From assembly GCA_050180235.1 (NCBI GenBank), contig JBFXEJ010000093.1, forward strand, positions 1 through 27,139: a stretch of DNA of 27,139 bases. Direction: 5' to 3'. Each line of letters opens with the position of its first letter. The first letter of the stretch is position 1. The translations under genes and the position numbers were made by a program. Below, in pieces: positions 1 through 7,218 of the stretch. This DNA is from JAABRU01 sp050180235 (GTDB lineage Bacteria; Desulfobacterota; Desulfobacteria; Desulfobacterales; Desulfococcaceae). The notes below the pieces were generated by a model, which ran no database searches, was not told the DNA's origin, and saw only the letters and a program-made list of their open reading frames with translations.

Positions 1-66
1 GGCAGTTCATAAAGAAATCCTTTCACTGAACATTGTGATTTTTAAATTTATCCAGAAAATAATAAT

Positions 67-80
67 ACAGATATATCTGT
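67..80. repeat. Perfect 14-bp palindrome
   Basis: ACAGATATATCTGT is a perfect palindrome in AT-rich DNA just beyond the 3' end of the Panacea-domain gene. It could be an operator for a gene to the left of the window or chance in an AT-rich stretch. The rest of positions 1-141 shows no gene. Confidence 0.3.
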
Positions 81-141
81 TTGTAAAGTATGAATATTAT
101 AACAGCATTACTTGTGTAGCACTACCATCTTTGCGAATTTA

Positions 142-606
142 TTAGACATCAGCAGCTCTTAATTTTGCAGTGAAAAAGTTACGCATTGATTCTTTAGAAA
201 TTATTGCAGTGCTTCCTTGAGATTCATCCTTATCCTCACGTGCATCTATCCAAGGGTTTTCTCGATGAGTCATAGTGCTTAATGCAGCACCATCGTAGCG
301 ACCGTATGCACTAACAACGTCAGTAATAAATTCAAGTAGTGAGGTATCTGATTCGCCTACATCCTCAGCTATTTGACGCCACTTGTAATTTCTATATTTA
401 TCGTATAGATCATATACTACTGGCCCATGTTGCCATGCTTGAAAATCATCATCAAACAAAAGTTTACCTTCAGCAAGAGCGTAGCCTTGCGCGTAGTAGC
501 ATAGTTTTTGTAACTTCATTGGTGAAGGGCTTTCGTCGAATATCTCACGATATACATTAATGATTGTTCTTTGGACTCTGTCTAATTTATCTGAAATCAT
601 ATTCAT
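142..606 (-). CDS. Panacea-domain (DUF4065, SocA/GepA-like) protein
   Basis: This 154-residue protein matches the Panacea/DUF4065 family. Visible family hallmarks are MKLQKLCYYAQGYALAEG near residues 31-48, then FQAWQHGPVVYDLYDKYR around 56-73, the usual 'W-x-HGPV-x-x-x-Y' core. Panacea proteins include the Caulobacter SocA proteolysis adapter and many antitoxin domains that neutralise unrelated toxins in two-gene operons; some are prophage-borne. The ATG at 604-606 is preceded by an AAGAGG-like Shine-Dalgarno sequence, and a second ATG lies two codons later. No toxin-like partner is visible upstream in the 750 bp to the right. A partner could lie left of position 1, downstream in the same direction, but the gene has 141 AT-rich non-coding bases after it. 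The role here as antitoxin, adapter or solitary relic is therefore open. Family assignment is firm; function is inferred. Confidence 0.82.
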   Translation of the reverse strand: MNMISDKLDRVQRTIINVYREIFDESPSPMKLQKLCYYAQGYALAEGKLLFDDDFQAWQHGPVVYDLYDKYRNYKWRQIAEDVGESDTSLLEFITDVVSAYGRYDGAALSTMTHRENPWIDAREDKDESQGSTAIISKESMRNFFTAKLRAADV

Positions 607-692
607 ACCTCTTGTAATCTACCATGAAACGTTTTAGCGCACAACTAGTGATTATACGGACCCCTTTGTCCGCATTTTATGTATATAGATAT

Positions 693-859
693 ATATGCTT
701 GCATATAATACTATAACTCAAGTTGCTACCTATGGAAAAATTCAATAATATCAGGCAGCGAATTTTGGACAAAATTACCGTTTTTTTATAACATCCTGTT
801 TATATGGTGTTTATAATTTTATAGGTAGCAACTTGGGTTACTATATGCTAGGCATATAG
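693..859. repeat. Small inverted-repeat (MITE-like) element
   Basis: Positions 714-733 and 821-840 are inverted copies of each other with 19 of 20 bases matching (core AAGTTGCTACCTAT on the left, ATAGGTAGCAACTT on the right). They flank an 87-base AT-rich interior with no coding capacity. The similarity continues outward with a short indel: the left side has TATATGC-TT-GCATATA at 694-709, the right side CTATATGC-TAG-GCATATAG at 841-859. The terminal repeats, short length and lack of an ORF are what a non-autonomous transposable element would show. No matching transposase is in the window, so the family is unknown. Confidence 0.55.
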
Positions 860-1000
860 TATTATATACCCTGAAAGCATACAGTATTATATGCTTTCAG
901 AAATTCTGTCCGGCATATAGTATTATATGCAAATTCCAAAAGCATATAATACTGTATGCTTTTCACCAAATCGGGCAGGCATACAGTATTATATGCCTGC
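852..1000. repeat. Array of five palindromic 18-bp units
   Basis: The unit GCATAYAGTATTATATGC occurs at 852-869 (last bases degenerate, ATAC), 877-894, 913-930, 942-959 (inverted) and 979-996. A partial inverted copy is at 701-716. Each unit is an imperfect palindrome with GCATA/TATGC arms. In three copies the flanking bases extend the stem with different but complementary sequence: CTGAAA/TTTCAG around 877-894, AAAA/TTTT around 942-959 and GCAG/CTGC around 979-996. Start-to-start spacing is irregular (25, 36, 29, 37 bp) and the intervening bases are short, which rules out a CRISPR array. It resembles a clustered REP/hairpin repeat or a multi-site operator. Confidence 0.7.
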
Positions 1001-1341
1001 GTCCTGTCTGACTGCCAGTTTCCGGCTGGCCCGGTTTCAGGGACAACGGTTTCCGCCAACGCGCTTTAAGCCATAAAGAATATCTGTCCCTGACGCGTCT
1101 GGCCGTCACTGTCTGCCAAATCAGTACCGAACATAACTGCTTTTTTTATTATATTAGTGGCAAATACAGTTGTCAAGGCAATTCCATGTCTGACGGCTGA
1201 CTGTCAAACCGTTTTTAATATGTTAAAAATAACATATTAAAATAATTATAAAATAATTGACATCATTCCTGCTTTGTGGGAATAGAAAGGCATAGTATCA
1301 GGCATTCGGCAGTTTGCTGTGTGCATTCCATTTGAATTAAC

Positions 1342-1349
1342 AAGGAGGA
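1342..1349 (+). promoter_or_regulatory. Shine-Dalgarno site placing the fdh start at an ATA codon
   Basis: AAGGAGGA ends 7 bases before the ATA codon at 1357. That ATA begins the only frame encoding the Tat signal peptide, so the ribosome-binding site is intact while the start codon is not canonical. Confidence 0.6.
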
Positions 1350-1356
1350 ATAGACC

Positions 1357-2250
1357 ATAAAGTACACCCGTCGGGAATTTCTGAGGATTTCCGGTCAGGC
1401 GGGAGCATGTCTGGTTCTGTCATCATCCTGTCTGGGGCTTGATTTGAAGCCTGTGCAGGCATACGCGGAGGAAATGAAAAAGATTGACAGATTCAAAACA
1501 GCCACCCAGACAACCTCGCTGTGCTACTACTGCGCGGTAACCTGCTGTCTGATTTGCAGCACAGACCCCAAAACCGGAAAAATCTTCAACATTGAAGGAG
1601 ATCCGGATCATCCCGTCAATGAAGGTGCGCTGTGTGCCAAAGGCGCAGCTATGCTCCAGACAACGGAACGCAATGAGCATCGGCTGACCAAAGTTTTGTA
1701 CCGTGCGCCGTACAGCGACAAATGGGAACCCAAACCACTGGACTGGGCATTCAATGAAATTGCCAAAAAAATCAAAGCATTGAGAGACAAAGAATTTATC
1801 CTGAAAAATGCCAAAGGTCAGGATGTCAACCGTCTGGAAAGTCTTGCCCATATGGGAAGCTCCAATCTGGACAATGAGGAATGCTGGGCAATTACAACCA
1901 TGATGCGCACATTAGGATTTATTCATCTCGATCATCAGGCGCGTATCTGACACGCACCCACTGTTGCGGCTCTGGGAGAGTCGTTCGGACGCGGTGCAAT
2001 GACCAACCACTGGATTGACCTTCAGCATTCAGACTGCATACTGATTATGGGCAGCAATGCAGCTGAAAACCACCCCATATCCTTCAAATGGGTTCTGAGA
2101 GCCAAAGACAAAGGCGGAAAAATCATCAATGTTGATCCCCGCTTTACCCGCACCTCCTCACAGGCCGATGTTTATGCATCTCTGCGATCCGGTACGGATA
2201 TTGCCTTTCTTGGCGGCATGATCAAATATATTCTGGACAATGACATTTTC
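1357..2250 (+). pseudogene. fdnG: Truncated selenocysteine formate dehydrogenase alpha subunit
   Basis: About 298 codons correspond to the N-terminal third of a periplasmic FdnG/FdoG-type molybdenum or tungsten formate dehydrogenase of about 1000 residues. Translation gives a twin-arginine signal (YTRREFLRISG, then a hydrophobic stretch and AYA cleavage region). A 4Fe-4S motif follows (CYYCAVTC with a later CAKG cysteine), together with the family strings NIEGDPDHPVNEGALCAKG and FGRGAMTNHW. The in-frame TGA at 1948-1950 falls exactly where the active-site selenocysteine sits (DHQARI-Sec-HAPTVA), so it is recoding rather than a nonsense mutation. Two lesions are visible: ATA in place of ATG behind a good Shine-Dalgarno, and loss of homology after YILDNDIF at about 2250, where the frame runs antisense into the M16 peptidase gene. 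The rest of the molybdopterin domains and the beta/gamma subunits are absent. I read it as a remnant left by a rearrangement; an assembly join is the main alternative. Confidence 0.85.
1948..1984 (+). promoter_or_regulatory. Selenocysteine UGA codon with candidate bacterial SECIS hairpin
   Basis: The UGA at 1948-1950 is followed 15 bases later by a hairpin at 1966-1984: strand GCGGCTCT, loop GGG, strand AGAGTCGT, with two G-U pairs. Bacterial SECIS elements recognised by SelB lie immediately 3' of the UGA with a short G-containing apical loop at about this distance. The stem lacks the well-known E. coli fdhF bulge, so this remains a candidate. Confidence 0.6.
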
Positions 2251-2262
2251 TGTAAATCACCT

Positions 2263-3528
2263 TTATCCCTGTCTAATCAGCAAATCTTCAAACAGAGCAG
2301 GATCAGACACCGGCCCCAGCAGGGTAATCGTCATGGGATCAGAGCGGTACAGTTCCTGTGCCAGACCCATAATATCCTCTGCTGTCACGGCTTCCATTTC
2401 CGCAATGATTTCCTCCAGAGACTGATGGCATCCCAGATGAATCTCATTCTGGGCCAGCCGCACCATCTGATTGTCCACGCTTTCGGCTGCCAGCATCAGA
2501 CTTCCTTTGGTATATTCCCCTGCGTCCCGGAGTTCGGACGTATCAACCGGTGTATTTTTCAGTTTTTTCAGATTGCTGAGAATCAGATCCACGGCTTCGG
2601 CAGCCGTATCAGCAGATGTGCCTGCATAAATGCCGCTTACGCCTGTGTCTGTATAAGAGGAAAGAAAGGAATAAACAGAATAGGCCAGCCCTCTCTGCTC
2701 CCGTATTTCCTGAAAAAGCCGGGAGCTCATATTGCCGCCCAGTATGGTATTCATCAGGGAAGCCGCGTAGCGGCGGGGATCAGTGGCGGAAAGACCATCT
2801 GTTTCCATGCAGATATGCACCTGCTCCGTATCTCTGGGATGCAGAAAGACACCGCTTCTTCCCTGGGGTTTTGTACGATTCGGAAAACTGTTTTGCTTCT
2901 GTACTGATGCAAAGGCCGGGCCAATCAGATCCACGATGCGGTTATGCTCAAGATTTCCGGATGCGGCAATGACAATGCGTTCAGGATGATAGAGCCTGTG
3001 AAAAAAATTCCGGATATCAGCCGCGCTGAAACCCAGAATATTTTCCCTTGTTCCGGTGATAGGCCGTCCCATAGCATGGTCTCCCCAGAACGCACTTTCA
3101 GACAGCACATGGATATATTCTTCGGGGCTGTCCTCTGTCATGCCGATTTCCTGAAAAATTACGGCACGTTCCCTTTCAACTTCCAAAGGATCAAACACAG
3201 GGGACAGAAAAATGTCTGAAAGAATATCAACCATTGTGGCAAGATGGGCATCCATAACCCTGGCATGGTAACAGGTAGCTTCCAAAGAGGTGAACGCGTT
3301 GGTCTGTCCCCCTATGCTGTCAAATTCCCTTGCAATCTGAAAGGACGTGCGTCTGGCCGTGCCTTTGAAGATCATGTGCTCAATAAAATGGGAGAGTCCG
3401 CTTTCCGCGGGATTTTCATCCCGCGCTCCGGTTTCCACCCATACCCCCAGAGATACGGAGCGGGCATGGGGCATCTTCCGGGTCAGAATGCGGACTCCGT
3501 TTTCCAAAGTGGTTTTCTCAGCGCTCAT
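2263..3528 (-). CDS. M16-family zinc metallopeptidase (processing peptidase-like)
   Basis: The 421-residue protein belongs to the M16 (pitrilysin/mitochondrial processing peptidase beta-like) family, the type found beside pnp in many bacteria (YmxG/PqqL-like). The inverted zinc motif HFIEH is at residues 47-51. The third zinc ligand fits Glu127 in AVIFQEIGM, exactly 76 residues after His51. The C-terminal half carries the expected inactive M16 domain with the GGNMSSRLFQEIREQRGLAY signature. The length is normal for a single-chain family member, so the gene is complete even though the formate dehydrogenase remnant abuts its 3' end. Its ATG lies inside the end of pnp (11-base overlap), implying co-translation in the rpsO-pnp operon. 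No terminator is visible after the stop, so transcription may run antisense into the remnant. No signal peptide is seen. Substrates are unknown. Confidence 0.92.
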   Translation of the reverse strand: MSAEKTTLENGVRILTRKMPHARSVSLGVWVETGARDENPAESGLSHFIEHMIFKGTARRTSFQIAREFDSIGGQTNAFTSLEATCYHARVMDAHLATMVDILSDIFLSPVFDPLEVERERAVIFQEIGMTEDSPEEYIHVLSESAFWGDHAMGRPITGTRENILGFSAADIRNFFHRLYHPERIVIAASGNLEHNRIVDLIGPAFASVQKQNSFPNRTKPQGRSGVFLHPRDTEQVHICMETDGLSATDPRRYAASLMNTILGGNMSSRLFQEIREQRGLAYSVYSFLSSYTDTGVSGIYAGTSADTAAEAVDLILSNLKKLKNTPVDTSELRDAGEYTKGSLMLAAESVDNQMVRLAQNEIHLGCHQSLEEIIAEMEAVTAEDIMGLAQELYRSDPMTITLLGPVSDPALFEDLLIRQG

Positions 3529-5608
3529 TGGCCTCTTCCAGCACGGCTTTATGGCTCAGGCGGATCTTTCCGTCCCTGCTGATTTCCAGGATTTTCACCC
3601 GTATTATATCCCCTTCGTTCACCACATCCGTGACCTTTTTCACCCGCTGCATGGCAAGCTGGGAAATATGCACCAGACCTTCGGTTCCGGGCATGATCTG
3701 GACAAATGCTCCGAAATCCGTGGTTTTCACAACCTTGCCTTCATAGGTTGCCCCCACTTCCGGCTCCACCGTGATTTCCATGACCCTCTGCAAAGCCGCA
3801 TCAGCCTCTGCCTGAGTAGCTGCGGAAATCTTGACCAGCCCTGAATCCTCAATCTCTATACGAGTATTGGTTTCGCTCTGGATGGAGCGGATCATTTTTC
3901 CGCCGGGGCCGATGACCTCGCGGATTTTGTCCGGATTGATGTGAATGGACATGGTTTTGGGTGCGTATGGAGAAATCTCTGTTCTGGGTTTGTTCAGGGT
4001 TTCCAGCATTTTTTCCAGAATGAAAATCCTTCCCTCACGGGCCTGGCGCAAAGCCTTTTCCATGATCTCTTTTGAGAGTTCAAGGATTTTGATATCCATC
4101 TGCAAAGCAGTGATACCCTCACGGGTTCCGGTCACCTTGAAATCCATGTCTCCGGTATGATCTTCATCACCCAGAATATCAGAGAGAATAACGACCTGAT
4201 CGCCATCCTTGACCAGTCCCATTGCAATGCCGGAAACCGGAGCTTTGATGGGAATGCCGCCGTCCATCAGGGCCAGAGTTCCGGAGCATACGGTTCCCAT
4301 TGACGAAGAGCCGTTGGATTCCAGAACTTCGGACACAATCCGGATGGTATAATCAAATTCCTCAGCAGGCGGAATCACTTTTTCCAGAGCGCGTGTGGAA
4401 AGCCCGCCATGCCCAATATCCCGGCGGCTGGGGCCGCCCATGCGCTTGACCTCTCCCACGGAAAAAGGCGGGAAATTGTAATGAAGCATAAAACGCCGGA
4501 TATCCTCGCCCTGCAGGGTTTCCACGCGCTGCTCATCCTGACCTGAACCGATGGTCAGCACAGCCAGCACCTGGGTTTCCCCGCGTGTGAACAGCGCGCT
4601 GCCGTGAGGTCTGGGCAGAACACCGGTTTCACAGGTGATGGGACGGATTTCATCAAATCTGCGGCCGTCAATGCGCCTGCCTTCTTTCAGCACCAGATCC
4701 CGGCAGACCTTCTTTTTCACATTCTCCAGAATGGCATAAACTTCGCCTTTGCGTTCCGCATATTCCGGGCCCAATTCTTCCAGTATCTTCGCGCAGAGTT
4801 CCCTGTATGCGCTGTTTCTGTTCATCTTTCCCGGAACCAGAACAGTCTCACGGATACGCGGGGCATGGATCTGCAGACGATCCGTGAGTTCCTGATCCTT
4901 TTCCGCAGATTTGATGATCTGCTTTGGCTTTCCCACTGCCTCTTTCATTCTGCTCTGAATATCAATGAGGGGCTGCATGGACTGATGCGCGAAAAAGATG
5001 GCCTCCAGCATGTCTGCCTCACTGACTTCCGCACTGCCCCCTTCCACCATGACCACACCGTTTTTTGATCCGGCCACGATAATGCTGATGTCACTTTTTG
5101 CCCATTCACTGATGGGCGGGTTGGCTTTGAGCTGGCCGTCAATGCGTCCCACGCGCAGAGCCGCAATGGGGCCTGCAAAGGGAATGTCCGATATTTCAAG
5201 TGCGGCAGAGGCTCCGATCATGGCCAGCACATCCGGATCATTTTCCTGATCCATGGAAAGAACAGTGGCAATCACCTGAATTTCATTGAAATAATCTTTG
5301 GGAAACAGGGGACGGATGGGCCGGTCTATCAGGCGGGCAGTCAGAGTCTCCTTTTCACTGGGTCTTCCGATCTCACGCCGGAAATAATTGCCGGGAATGC
5401 GTCCGGCTGCATAGATTTTTTCCTGATATTCAACCGAAAGGGGCAGAAAATCCGTGCCGGCCCTTGCTTCGTCCGAGGAGACGACCGTAACCAGTACAAC
5501 CGTTTCTCCGTATTGAACCACCACCGATCCGGATGCCTGTTTGGCAACCTTTCCGGTCTGGATACTCAGGGCTTTGCCCCCGATATCTGCTTTGAGTGTC
5601 AACTCCAT
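3518..5608 (-). CDS. pnp: Polynucleotide phosphorylase (PNPase)
   Basis: This 696-residue protein is a full-length PNPase, the phosphorolytic 3'-5' exoribonuclease that degrades mRNA and can add tails; it is typically a trimer and a degradosome partner. Domain order: first RNase PH domain (about 12-142, with RPIRPLFPKDYFNEIQV), helical linker (about 145-225), catalytic second RNase PH domain (about 325-460, with GGPSRRDIGHG, SNGSSSMGTVCSGTLALMDGG and the acidic DILGDEDHTGDMDFK segment), KH domain with the GPGG loop near 565, and a C-terminal S1 domain ending FGAFVQIMPGTEGLVHISQ. The ATG at 5606-5608 has AGGAG about 6 bases upstream. It follows rpsO after a 191-bp spacer containing hairpins, the arrangement in which E. 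coli pnp is autoregulated by RNase III cleavage of its leader. Confidence 0.97.
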   Translation of the reverse strand: MELTLKADIGGKALSIQTGKVAKQASGSVVVQYGETVVLVTVVSSDEARAGTDFLPLSVEYQEKIYAAGRIPGNYFRREIGRPSEKETLTARLIDRPIRPLFPKDYFNEIQVIATVLSMDQENDPDVLAMIGASAALEISDIPFAGPIAALRVGRIDGQLKANPPISEWAKSDISIIVAGSKNGVVMVEGGSAEVSEADMLEAIFFAHQSMQPLIDIQSRMKEAVGKPKQIIKSAEKDQELTDRLQIHAPRIRETVLVPGKMNRNSAYRELCAKILEELGPEYAERKGEVYAILENVKKKVCRDLVLKEGRRIDGRRFDEIRPITCETGVLPRPHGSALFTRGETQVLAVLTIGSGQDEQRVETLQGEDIRRFMLHYNFPPFSVGEVKRMGGPSRRDIGHGGLSTRALEKVIPPAEEFDYTIRIVSEVLESNGSSSMGTVCSGTLALMDGGIPIKAPVSGIAMGLVKDGDQVVILSDILGDEDHTGDMDFKVTGTREGITALQMDIKILELSKEIMEKALRQAREGRIFILEKMLETLNKPRTEISPYAPKTMSIHINPDKIREVIGPGGKMIRSIQSETNTRIEIEDSGLVKISAATQAEADAALQRVMEITVEPEVGATYEGKVVKTTDFGAFVQIMPGTEGLVHISQLAMQRVKKVTDVVNEGDIIRVKILEISRDGKIRLSHKAVLEEANER

Positions 5609-5667
5609 ATCTGTCTCCTAAAAAAAGGGGCCGGCCCTGTCTTCAGACAGGAGCCGCCCATTGTGGA

Positions 5668-5739
5668 AACCGGCATAGTGCCGGTTACGCTTTGCCGGAT
5701 ATCTGGGACTTTCCGGCGTTGCCGGACTCAGGAAAGTCC
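5668..5739 (-). promoter_or_regulatory. rpsO-pnp intergenic hairpins (candidate processing site)
   Basis: The 191-bp rpsO-pnp spacer contains two strong inverted repeats. AACCGGCA-TAG-TGCCGGTT at 5668-5686 is an 8-bp stem with a 3-base loop. GGACTTTCC at 5706-5714 pairs with GGAAAGTCC at 5731-5739. In E. coli the same spacer carries the rpsO terminator and the RNase III-cleaved pnp leader stem. Neither hairpin here has a clear U-tract, so processing or 3'-end protection fits better than intrinsic termination. The first hairpin recurs almost identically at 21609-21631, so it may also be a dispersed repeat. Confidence 0.45.
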
Positions 5740-5799
5740 GGCATTGCTGACAATCCGGCACAGCAGTTCGGCTGCATCGGAAAGGAAAAACAGGCAAAT

Positions 5800-6069
5800 C
5801 TATCTCCTGATTCCCAGTGCCTCAATAATAGTTCGGTAACGCTGAACATTTTTGTTTTTCACATAATTGAGCAGCCTGCGTCTCTGCCCGACCAGCATCA
5901 GCAGCCCGCGTCTGGAATGATGATCCTTGGTGTGAATCTTCAGATGATCTGTAAGATAGGTGATGCGATGTGTCAGCAGCGCGATCTGAACTTCGGGAGA
6001 TCCGGTATCTGTATCATGCACTTTGTACTTTTCGATGAGTTCCTTTTTGCTTTCCGCTGTATAAGCCAC
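5800..6069 (-). CDS. rpsO: Small ribosomal subunit protein uS15
   Basis: The protein is uS15, which binds 16S rRNA in the 30S platform and contacts 23S rRNA in the subunit bridge. The conserved strings DTGSPEVQIALLTHRI, DHHSRRGLLMLVGQRRRLL and a basic ending EALGIRR are all present. I choose the GTG at 6067-6069 as start, giving exactly the usual 89 residues. AGGAGG lies 10 bases upstream, whereas the TTG three codons earlier would sit only one base from that Shine-Dalgarno. The gene lies between truB and pnp, the common bacterial order. A 213-bp gap separates it from truB, so it may have its own promoter, but I could not identify a convincing one. Confidence 0.96.
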   Translation of the reverse strand: MAYTAESKKELIEKYKVHDTDTGSPEVQIALLTHRITYLTDHLKIHTKDHHSRRGLLMLVGQRRRLLNYVKNKNVQRYRTIIEALGIRR

Positions 6070-6282
6070 TTTCTTCAAGCCTCCTGTGTACTTTGGTAAA
6101 ATATCAATGCCAATTGGGGGTCAAAAACTCCGGAATCAGGAAAAACAGGATATTACACATCCGAACCTGCCAAATCTGTTTTACAACTGACTGATTTTAC
6201 TTTACCGGATTCAACCCCTGATTCGCATTATCAGTTTCAGATTATTCAAATCCACGGGGCAGGTTCGGAACCTGTTCCTGCG

Positions 6283-7218
6283 TTACTGTATAACGCGGTT
6301 TTCCTTATTATCCATGTTGCTGATAAAAACACAAGAATAATTGTATCTGTTTTCTTCTTTTTTGCAGTTGAGCAAAGCAAGAAGATCTCCATTTGTGTTA
6401 AGAACCTTCAGATTCTCTTCCCCTTTTGCGGATTCCGGAAATGGAATATGCTTACAGTTAAGAGGTTTGCCGTGCATAATTCTCTGTTCCAGCACAGCAT
6501 CCGCTGTATAAGAGGGCATACGGGGCAGAGCATCGTTCATGGAGATGATCCTCTCATGCAGTCTGCCGGAAAGCGACAGTTCCTCAGCCGCCGGAAGTGT
6601 CAGGGCTTTCTCCATGCTGAAATCACCGCAGGCTGTTCTCCGCAAAGCTCTCAGATGCGCACCGCAGCCCAGCATTCTGCCTATGTCCGAAGCCAGTGTG
6701 CGGATATAGGTTCCTCCGGAACATGAAACCCGGAAACGGATTTCCGGAAGCCGGATTTCCATGATGCTGATTTCTGAAATATGCACTTCTCTTGCCGGTT
6801 TTTCCACAACCTGACCTTTCCGGGCCAGTCTGTAGAGAGGGACACCCTGATGTTTCAACGCGGAATATACGGGCGGGGTCTGCTGTATGGTTCCGGAAAA
6901 ACTGCTGAACACGTTTTCCAACTGCTCTGCGGAAAAATCCGGGCAGTCATAACTGCCTGTGATATTTCCGGTACAGTCCTGAGTGTCAGTTTCAGTACCA
7001 AGACACAGAACTGCCTCATAACTTTTGCCTCCGTGCAGAAAAAAACCGGACAGTTTTGTGGCCCTGTTCAGGCAGCAGATCATCAGACCGGTGGCAAAAG
7101 GATCCAGCGTGCCGGCATGTCCGGCTTTTTTTGCACCGCTGAGTTTTTTGATGCAGGAAACCAGCCGCGCGGAACTCATGCCCGCGGGTTTGTCCATCAG
7201 CAGAAGGCCGTTTGTCAT
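6283..7218 (-). CDS. truB: tRNA pseudouridine-55 synthase
   Basis: TruB isomerises U55 in the T-loop of tRNAs and acts as an RNA chaperone. The 311-residue protein shows the family's N-terminal start NGLLLMDKPAGMSS and the catalytic motif KKAGHAGTLDPFATG, where Asp39 is the expected nucleophile. Further conserved segments are SFSGTIQQTPPVYSALK and VSCSGGTYIRTLASDIG. The C-terminal region after about residue 230 is a divergent PUA-like tail. Its ATG overlaps the nrnA stop by four bases (ATGA), which indicates translational coupling. Length is normal. Confidence 0.96.
   Translation of the reverse strand: MTNGLLLMDKPAGMSSARLVSCIKKLSGAKKAGHAGTLDPFATGLMICCLNRATKLSGFFLHGGKSYEAVLCLGTETDTQDCTGNITGSYDCPDFSAEQLENVFSSFSGTIQQTPPVYSALKHQGVPLYRLARKGQVVEKPAREVHISEISIMEIRLPEIRFRVSCSGGTYIRTLASDIGRMLGCGAHLRALRRTACGDFSMEKALTLPAAEELSLSGRLHERIISMNDALPRMPSYTADAVLEQRIMHGKPLNCKHIPFPESAKGEENLKVLNTNGDLLALLNCKKEENRYNYSCVFISNMDNKENRVIQ

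Larger units (their letters stand above)
607..1356. other. Gene-free 750-bp stretch with palindromic repeats
   Basis: I see no credible gene on either strand between the Panacea gene and the formate dehydrogenase remnant. The left half is AT-rich and holds an inverted-repeat element (about 693-859). It is followed by a palindrome array (852-1000). From about 1000 to 1140 the DNA is GC-richer and featureless. The final 200 bases hold a perfect -35-like TTGACA at 1257-1262 with only a weak -10 at 1281-1286, a possible promoter for the remnant, and a Shine-Dalgarno sequence at 1342-1349. Confidence 0.6.

Noticed and set aside
852..1000. Possible CRISPR array
   Set aside because: Units are palindromic, occur in both orientations, are 18 bp and are separated by 7-20 irregular bases. 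No cas genes are nearby.
862..1059. Minus-strand 65-residue open frame with repeated AYNTVC/AYNTIC strings
   Set aside because: The repeats are the palindrome array read through; there is no Shine-Dalgarno sequence or family similarity.
1281..1320. Sigma-54 promoter before the formate dehydrogenase remnant
   Set aside because: GGCA and TTGC-like strings are present near 1301-1318 but not at the required GG-N10-GC spacing.
1948..1950. Nonsense mutation in the formate dehydrogenase gene
   Set aside because: The TGA sits exactly at the selenocysteine position of FdnG-type enzymes and the frame continues with conserved sequence beyond it.
2251..2907. Extension of the plus-strand formate dehydrogenase frame to 2907
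   Set aside because: Beyond about 2250 it is antisense to the well-supported M16 peptidase gene and no longer resembles formate dehydrogenase.
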